From Bin87 sp965203985 (GTDB taxonomy: Bacteria; Chloroflexota; Dehalococcoidia; Lucifugimonadales; UBA3495): a stretch of DNA of 64,000 nucleotides. Below, one piece after another: positions 58,851 through 64,000 of the stretch. Each line of letters opens with the position of its first letter. Position 1 is the stretch's first letter. Made by a program: the position numbers and the translations under genes. The stretch lies in contig CBDBDS010000013.1 of assembly GCA_965203985.1 (NCBI GenBank), forward strand, positions 1,364,001-1,428,000. The letters run 5' to 3'. A model generated the notes under the pieces. The model saw only the letters and a program-made list of their open reading frames with translations. It did not search any database and was not told the DNA's origin.

Positions 58851-59681
58851 ATGAATCAACTGGTCAAAATCTCGGCGGGCCTGGTCAACTCCAGCTGGTT
58901 CGAGTATTTCATCATCGCCGTCATCATCGCCAACGGCGTCCTGCTGGGCCTGGAAACTGTCGCGTCCATCGCCGACGCCTACGGATACTGGTTGGAGTTG
59001 GGAAACCAGGTCGCCCTGGGGATCTTTATCGTTGAAGCCGTTCTCAAGATGGTGGCGTTGTGGCCGCGGATGCAAGACTATTTCCGGGACGGCTGGAACA
59101 TCTTCGACTTCATGGTGATCGTCTTTGCCCTGATACCTGCCACCGGCCAGTTTGCGATGATCGCGCGGCTGGCGCGTTTGCTGCGCGTGGTGCGCCTGAT
59201 CTCGGCGATACGGGACTTGCGACTCATCGTGGCGGCCCTGGTGCGCTCCATCCCGAGCGTGGGCCACGTGATCATGCTGATGAGCATCGTGGTGTACATC
59301 TATGCCATCATGGGCTTCCACCTCTTCCACGCCCACGATCCGGAGCACTGGGGCAGCCTGGCGATTTCGCTTCTCACCCTGTTCAACATCATCACGCTGG
59401 ATGGATGGACCGACGTCATGGACACGGCGATGCAGCAGCATTCGTTCGCGTGGGTGTATTTCGTCAGCTTCGTCGTGGTAGGCACCTTCGTGGTGATCAA
59501 CTTGTTCATCGCCATCATCATCAACAGCCTGGACGAGACGAAGCGAGGTAATCTGCAGGAAGGGCTGGAGCCCGTCTCCCGGCAGGACCTGATCCGTGAA
59601 CTGCGGGCAACCCAGGAGACGCTGAAGAGACTGGAGGAGCGGCTGAACACGGACGACGCCCATGACGAGCAACGTCGCTAG
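58851..59681 (+). CDS. Single-domain voltage-gated cation channel (NaChBac-type, Ca-like filter)
   Basis: The 276-residue protein has the BacNav layout. S1 is WFEYFIIAVIIANGVLLGLE and S2 is GNQVALGIFIVEAVLKMVAL. S3 is WNIFDFMVIVFALIPATGQF. S4 has spaced Arg (ARLARLLRVVRLISAIRDLR). S5 is VGHVIMLMSIVVYIYAIMGF. The pore is FNIITLDGWTDVMDTAM and S6 is FVVVGTFVVINLFIAIIINS. A C-terminal helix (RELRATQETLKRLEERLN) forms the usual tetramer coil. The filter TLDGWTD (residues 182-188) has two Asp and Gly at position 4. It resembles Ca-selective prokaryotic channels rather than TLESWS of NavAb. Confidence 0.92.
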   Translation: MNQLVKISAGLVNSSWFEYFIIAVIIANGVLLGLETVASIADAYGYWLELGNQVALGIFIVEAVLKMVALWPRMQDYFRDGWNIFDFMVIVFALIPATGQFAMIARLARLLRVVRLISAIRDLRLIVAALVRSIPSVGHVIMLMSIVVYIYAIMGFHLFHAHDPEHWGSLAISLLTLFNIITLDGWTDVMDTAMQQHSFAWVYFVSFVVVGTFVVINLFIAIIINSLDETKRGNLQEGLEPVSRQDLIRELRATQETLKRLEERLNTDDAHDEQRR

Positions 59682-59722
59682 TGTCGGTGGGCTCACGCGT
59701 GCCCGGTTTGCGGCGGGGGAAC

Positions 59723-59832
59723 GTCGGAATCAGGGTTTTCAAGATCTGGAGATTATCAGGAACGGGACCGCTGGGTGATGGAACTCTCCTCATCCTGATA
59801 AATCGTCAAATCCCGTAAATCCTGATTCTGAC
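59723..59832. repeat. Long imperfect palindrome (REP-like)
   Basis: Left arm GTCGGAATCAGGGTTTTCAA ... GATTATCAGGA (to 59761). Right arm TCCTGATAAATCGTCAAATC ... CCTGATTCTGAC (59793-59832). The arms are imperfect inverted copies, about 39 bases each. Compare 27187 and 49980. Confidence 0.75.
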
Positions 59833-59912
59833 GATTTACGCGTGAGCGTCGCCGAGCCGTTCCACATGGGTGGTATCATTGGCGCGAAATCACCCGGAAT
59901 GGAGGGATTGAC

Positions 59913-60929
59913 GTGCCTTTTGGAGACAATGACTGGCTGGCCCTGACCCAGGAAGACCCGATCGAACCCGAGATCCCGTTGTGCGATCCGCACCACCACT
60001 TCTGGGACGGGCGTCTGCAGAGCATCCCCTACCAGCGTTACCTGCTTCATGAGCTGATGGCCGACCTCGATTCCGGCCACAACGTCCGGTCCACGGTTTT
60101 CGTGGAAGCCCGGTCCATGTACCGCGCCGACGGACCGGTGGAGATGCAGCCGGTGGGCGAGGTGGAGTTCGTGCAGGGGCTGGCGGCGGCCAGCGCCAGC
60201 GGCACCTACGGCGACGCCAGGGCTGCCGCCGCCATCGTGGGACACGCCGACCTCAAGCTCGGAGAAGACGTGGCCCGGGTGCTGGAGGCGTTGCAGGCGG
60301 CGAGCCCGAACCGGTTCAAGGGCATCCGGCACAACGTTACCTGGAGCCCTGACCCCCTGATAGAAAATCGTGATGCCCAGGGAATCATGTCCAACGAGAC
60401 CTTCCGCGTCGGGGCCAGGACGCTGGCGCGCATGGGTCTGTCGCTGGACGTGATGCTGTCCTTTCCGCAATTGAACGAGCTTGCCGAGTTCGCGCGGGCG
60501 GTTCCCGAGGTATCCATTATCCTCAACCACGTGGGCGGCGTGAGCCGCACCGGGATTTATGCCGGCAAGGACGACGAAGTCATACCGACCTGGCGCGACG
60601 GCATCAGTGCCGTGGCCCAGTGCCCCAACGTCACCTGCAAGCTGGGCGGGTTGGGGATGCCGCGGTGGGGGTTCGGCTGGGACGCCCGGACCGAGCCCAT
60701 CGGATCCGAAGAACTGACCGAGGCGATGACCCCGTGGATGACGCACTGCATCGAGCAGTTCGGACCGGACCGCTGCATGTTCGAGAGCAACTTCCCGCCG
60801 GACAAGGTCTCGTTCTCGTACAACGTCATGTACAACGCCTTCAAGCGGCTTTCCCGGAGCTACAGCCCCAGCGAACGGGCGAACCTGCTCCATGACACGG
60901 CGGTCCGGGTGTACCGCATCGACACCTGA
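59913..60929 (+). CDS. Amidohydrolase family 2 (COG3618-like) metal-dependent hydrolase
   Basis: The GTG at 59913 has GGAGGG 7 bases upstream. The 338-residue protein has PLCDPHHHFWDGR (HxH-type start, residue ~26), GHADLKL, RFKGIRHNV, IILNHVGGV and MFESNFPPDK with the late Ser/Asn/Asp site. This fits TIM-barrel lactone/amide hydrolases. It precedes a GMC oxidoreductase by 17 bp, so the pair may work in one degradative pathway (oxidation, then hydrolysis). Confidence 0.92.
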   Translation: MPFGDNDWLALTQEDPIEPEIPLCDPHHHFWDGRLQSIPYQRYLLHELMADLDSGHNVRSTVFVEARSMYRADGPVEMQPVGEVEFVQGLAAASASGTYGDARAAAAIVGHADLKLGEDVARVLEALQAASPNRFKGIRHNVTWSPDPLIENRDAQGIMSNETFRVGARTLARMGLSLDVMLSFPQLNELAEFARAVPEVSIILNHVGGVSRTGIYAGKDDEVIPTWRDGISAVAQCPNVTCKLGGLGMPRWGFGWDARTEPIGSEELTEAMTPWMTHCIEQFGPDRCMFESNFPPDKVSFSYNVMYNAFKRLSRSYSPSERANLLHDTAVRVYRIDT

Positions 60930-60946
60930 CGCGAGGACGCGACGGC

Positions 60947-62476
60947 ATGAAATACGACGTGATCATAATCGGGGCCGGATCCGCCGGTTGTGTTCTGGCC
61001 AACCGGCTGTCGGAAGACCCCGGCCGATCGGTGCTTCTGCTGGAAGCCGGACCCGACTACCCGGGTCCGGACCAACTGCCCAACGAATTGAGGTACGACA
61101 TGAACCAGGCCGCTTCTGAAGAGGGAGCGGCGCACAACTGGTCGCTGGTCGGGAAGTCCACGGAGGCTCAGGAAAGGTTGTTGCACGTGGCTCGCGGCAA
61201 GGTCACCGGAGGCAGCAGCGCCATCAATCACCAGATCCTGCTGCGTGGGGCCCCGGAGGACTTCGACGGGTGGGCGGCGGCCGGCAACGACGAGTGGGGC
61301 TACCAGAAAACGTTGCCCTACTTCCGCCGGTTGGAAAACGACGCCGACATCAGGGACGACTTTCACGGCTCCGACGGCCCGATCCCCGTCTGGCGGCACT
61401 CGCAAGAAACCTGGCTGCCCCTTCAGGCGGCGTTCTACCAGGCGTGTCGGGACGCTGGCTTCCCGGACAATCCGGACATGAACCACCCCGACGCCACCGG
61501 CGTCGGCGCGATGCCCCTGAACAACCCGGACGGCGTACGCATGAGCACGGCGATCACGTATCTCGACGCCTGCCGCCACCGTCTGAACCTGACCGTCCGG
61601 GCCAACGTGGTAGCGCGACGCATCCTGTTCGACGGCAAGCGCGCGACCGGCGTCGAGGTGGAAAGCCAGGGCGAGATATTCGTCCTGGACGGGGAGGAGA
61701 TCATCCTGAGCGCCGGGGCGATTGCCTCCCCGCAACTGCTCCTACTGTCGGGCGTGGGCGATGCGGAGCAACTGCGCCCGCTTGGTATCCAGCCCGTCCA
61801 TGACCTGCCAGGCGTCGGGCGCAGCATGAAGAACCACCCGTCGGTGTCCATCGTGTTTCGCTCCCAGCCTGAGCATCACCTGGCTCCCGACGCGCCCCGC
61901 AACCAGGTGGGGTTGCGGTTCACCGCGGAAGGGTCCTCTGACCGCAACGACATCCAGGTCCAGCCCACTACCTCATACCCGGAGAGTCGGGAGGCGCCCA
62001 ACATCCGCGTCGGGTGTCGGTTGGAGTTCCCGTACAGCGAGGGCCTGCTGACCCTGGCATCATCGGACGTATCGGAGCAGCCGGACTTGGATTTCCGCTT
62101 CCTGACCGATCCCCGGGATACGGCCCGGTTCCGCGATGCGGTGCGCCGCACCGTGCGGATCTTCGAGCACCCGGCCTTCGCCGGTCTATTGGCAGACCGT
62201 CTTTCGCCCACCGATGACGACCTGTCCGACGACGCTTCCCTGGACGCGTGGCTGCAACAAAACGCCGGTATTGCCGGTCACACTTCGGTCACCTGCAAGA
62301 TGGGTCCGGCGACGGATCCGGCCGTCGTCGTCGACCAGTATTGCCACGTCCACGGCCTGCAGAATCTCCGAGTGGTAGACGCTTCCGTCATGCCGGACAT
62401 AGTGCGGGCCAACACCAACGCCACCATCATAATGATGGCCGAGCGCGCAGCCGACTTCATCAAAGAGGGCAATTAG
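60947..62476 (+). CDS. GMC family oxidoreductase (choline-dehydrogenase-like)
   Basis: The 509-residue protein begins MKYDVIIIGAGSAGCVLANR (FAD motif) and has LLLEAGPDYPG, ARGKVTGGSSAINHQILLRG, LSAGAIASPQLLLLSGVG, then PGVGRSMKNHP. The C-terminal GMC segment is GHTSVTCKMGPATDPAVVVD, LRVVDASVMPDIVRANTNAT, with the catalytic His in GHTS and Asn in NTNAT. It oxidises an alcohol; the substrate is unknown. Overlapping frames on the other strand are shadows. Confidence 0.94.
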   Translation: MKYDVIIIGAGSAGCVLANRLSEDPGRSVLLLEAGPDYPGPDQLPNELRYDMNQAASEEGAAHNWSLVGKSTEAQERLLHVARGKVTGGSSAINHQILLRGAPEDFDGWAAAGNDEWGYQKTLPYFRRLENDADIRDDFHGSDGPIPVWRHSQETWLPLQAAFYQACRDAGFPDNPDMNHPDATGVGAMPLNNPDGVRMSTAITYLDACRHRLNLTVRANVVARRILFDGKRATGVEVESQGEIFVLDGEEIILSAGAIASPQLLLLSGVGDAEQLRPLGIQPVHDLPGVGRSMKNHPSVSIVFRSQPEHHLAPDAPRNQVGLRFTAEGSSDRNDIQVQPTTSYPESREAPNIRVGCRLEFPYSEGLLTLASSDVSEQPDLDFRFLTDPRDTARFRDAVRRTVRIFEHPAFAGLLADRLSPTDDDLSDDASLDAWLQQNAGIAGHTSVTCKMGPATDPAVVVDQYCHVHGLQNLRVVDASVMPDIVRANTNATIIMMAERAADFIKEGN

Positions 62477-62527
62477 CTCCCGGTTGCAAACGCCGCAGCA
62501 ATCCGGTGTGCGTGGGTCGTAGCCCCG

Positions 62528-63979
62528 TCACTCGATGGCGTGCAGCACGCCGTCGTTGGTCCTGACGTAGAGCCGCTCGCCGGCGAATACCGGAGATATC
62601 TCGATGGGGGCTCCCAACGGGAGGTTCCAGATCAACTCACCGTTGGATCGGCGCAGCGCGTGGAGACTGCCGGCGTCGGTCCCGAAGTAGACGCGGTCTC
62701 CCACTACCACCGGCGACCCGAATATGGCGCCGTCGGCCTCGTACCGCCACGTCTCCGTGCCGGAAATCGCGTCGGCCCCATAGAAGTCGCCTTGAAAACT
62801 ACCCGCATACATCGACTCGGCCGCCACCGACGGCGTCGCCAGCAGCCCCGTTGTAGACCAGCGCCCCGTGGCGCGATCGAACGCGAAATCGGGATCGAAC
62901 AGCCACATCCTTCCCTTTTGCGGTGGCGGCTTCGGCACGCCCGGCACCTTCCAGTCCCAGAACTGCTTCCAGACCAGCTTGAACTGGTATTCGCCGGCGA
63001 TCTCCCGGGCATCAGCATCCACGGCATGCACCTGTCCCCCGGACGGGAAGTACGCCAACCCATTGGCGATGGCCGGGGACGCTTTGGTGTTCCCCTCGGT
63101 GCGGAAGCGTAGCTTGCTCTGCCCGGTTCTGCCCTCGAATACGTACAAATTGCCCAGGTTGTCGGCGGCGTAGACCAGGCCGTCGCTCACGGCCGGCGCC
63201 GCACGCACCTCGCCGACGATGTCCTCCCGCCACAAAATATCTCCGCTGGCCGCGTCCAGGGCGTAAAGCGCATTGTCGCCCGACCCCACGTAGACGATTC
63301 CGTCGGCCACGATTGGCGACGAGGCGATTTGCCCCCCGGTTTTGACCGTCCAGCGGAACTGTTGGGTGTTTCTGTCCACGGCGATGATCCGGTGGTCGGT
63401 CAATCCGACGTAGAGCAGGTCACCGGCCAGCGCCATGGAATGGTCCAGCGGGCTGGGGACGGTGACTTCCCAGAGTTGCTCACCTGTCGATGCGTCCAGG
63501 GCGCTGATCTTGAAAAATGCGCCGACGTACACCACACCGTCATGCACGATGGGCGCGGATCGGGTCGGAGTGCCCAGGTCGTGGGACCAGGCAATCCTGC
63601 CCTGCGGCTGTGCGTCCACAGTGGGAATGTGGCGCGTGAGCTGGAGGTCACGCCCGACCATTGACCATTGGTCAGGGAGCGAAGCCGAGCTGAGCTTGGT
63701 GCTGGGCGAGTTGAACAGCAGTTTGATCGGGTTCGGAAAGAAGGGATAGTACAGCCACGCCAGGAAGAACAGGACGATCACGACCGCCCCGGTACGGATC
63801 AAGCGCCGCCGGGTGAACCATCGTCGTCCACGGGGGTCATCCTGGGCCCATTCGGGGAGGTTGGCGGCCGTACCGTCGTATTCCCCGGATGGTTGCCCCG
63901 GATCCTGGCCTTCAGCTTCGCGCCAACCGCTGGGCTCGGCACTGTTTGACCCGGCATCGGGTCGACTTGTTTCGTTCAT
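62528..63979 (-). CDS. Membrane-anchored PQQ-type beta-propeller protein
   Basis: The 483-residue protein has a cytoplasmic Ser/Pro-rich start, one helix (LIRTGAVVIVLFFLAWLYYP, about residues 60-80), then repeated blades with the PQQ-like pattern: APIVHDGVVYVGAFFKISAL, DHSMALAGDLLYVGLTDHRI, SPIVADGIVYVGSGDNALYA, APAVSDGLVYAADNLGNLYV, SPVFAGERLYVRTNDGVLHA. It resembles BamB/PQQ-enzyme propellers. No PQQ-binding dehydrogenase site is evident, so it is probably a scaffold or sensor outside the membrane. Confidence 0.88.
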   Translation of the reverse strand: MNETSRPDAGSNSAEPSGWREAEGQDPGQPSGEYDGTAANLPEWAQDDPRGRRWFTRRRLIRTGAVVIVLFFLAWLYYPFFPNPIKLLFNSPSTKLSSASLPDQWSMVGRDLQLTRHIPTVDAQPQGRIAWSHDLGTPTRSAPIVHDGVVYVGAFFKISALDASTGEQLWEVTVPSPLDHSMALAGDLLYVGLTDHRIIAVDRNTQQFRWTVKTGGQIASSPIVADGIVYVGSGDNALYALDAASGDILWREDIVGEVRAAPAVSDGLVYAADNLGNLYVFEGRTGQSKLRFRTEGNTKASPAIANGLAYFPSGGQVHAVDADAREIAGEYQFKLVWKQFWDWKVPGVPKPPPQKGRMWLFDPDFAFDRATGRWSTTGLLATPSVAAESMYAGSFQGDFYGADAISGTETWRYEADGAIFGSPVVVGDRVYFGTDAGSLHALRRSNGELIWNLPLGAPIEISPVFAGERLYVRTNDGVLHAIE

Positions 63980-64000
63980 CGAGGATAGGTTAGCGTGTCA

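Overview
The window looks like a high-GC Chloroflexota chromosome, most like the SAR202 / Dehalococcoidia type of marine or sponge-associated genome. This is inferred from gene content, not from a marker gene: several short-chain dehydrogenases, GMC oxidoreductases, amidohydrolases, a hydantoinase pair, dispersed Uma2 (DUF820) genes and a UGSC-type selenoprotein. No rRNA or tRNA gene was recognised.

Left part (1-19.2 kb) is accessory DNA. It opens with a large DUF4011-type SF1 helicase that runs off the left edge, followed by a decayed IS1380-type transposase, a membrane-anchored repeat protein, a DUF4238 protein, and a convergent restriction-modification pair (HTH plus BsaWI-like nuclease, and an m4C-type methyltransferase). 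Next come a frameshifted HicB-TPR gene, an unknown two-gene operon, a cas-less CRISPR array with type I-E geometry, and a double-XRE regulator operon. The region ends with small element genes, a catalytically altered resolvase-domain paralogue, and a full-length large serine recombinase whose 3' end overlaps dnaN. It reads as a defence island plus an integrative element that probably entered at the 3' end of dnaN.

The 19.2-30 kb region holds dnaN diverging from an AlaX-type editing protein, then a hydantoinase A/B pair. The two subunit genes are separated by HigBA, a PIG-L deacetylase and a Panacea (SocA-like) toxin-antitoxin candidate. A uracil-DNA glycosylase and a thiolase follow. A Uma2 gene sits between two exact 118-bp copies of the thiolase 3' end.

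The 30-46 kb region carries a single-chain restriction-modification enzyme coupled to a retropepsin-like protease, a GMC oxidoreductase, GNAT and VOC proteins, a hendecad coiled-coil membrane protein, an SDR and an NHL protein. It also has PaREP1/HEPN-like genes, a selenoprotein that uses in-frame TGA (UGSC motif, bSECIS-like hairpin), a VapC with an unusual partner, a Trm112 / membrane / thioredoxin operon and an MFS transporter.

The 46-64 kb region contains SDR and Uma2 paralogue pairs around a TIMP-like secreted protein, two 6-TM ion channels with unusual selectivity filters, ispH, amidohydrolases, an AAA ATPase with a small overlapping partner, a gamma-glutamyltransferase-like enzyme, HicBA, pyrE, a second GMC oxidoreductase and a PQQ-type beta-propeller. 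Several families of short palindromic repeats lie between genes.
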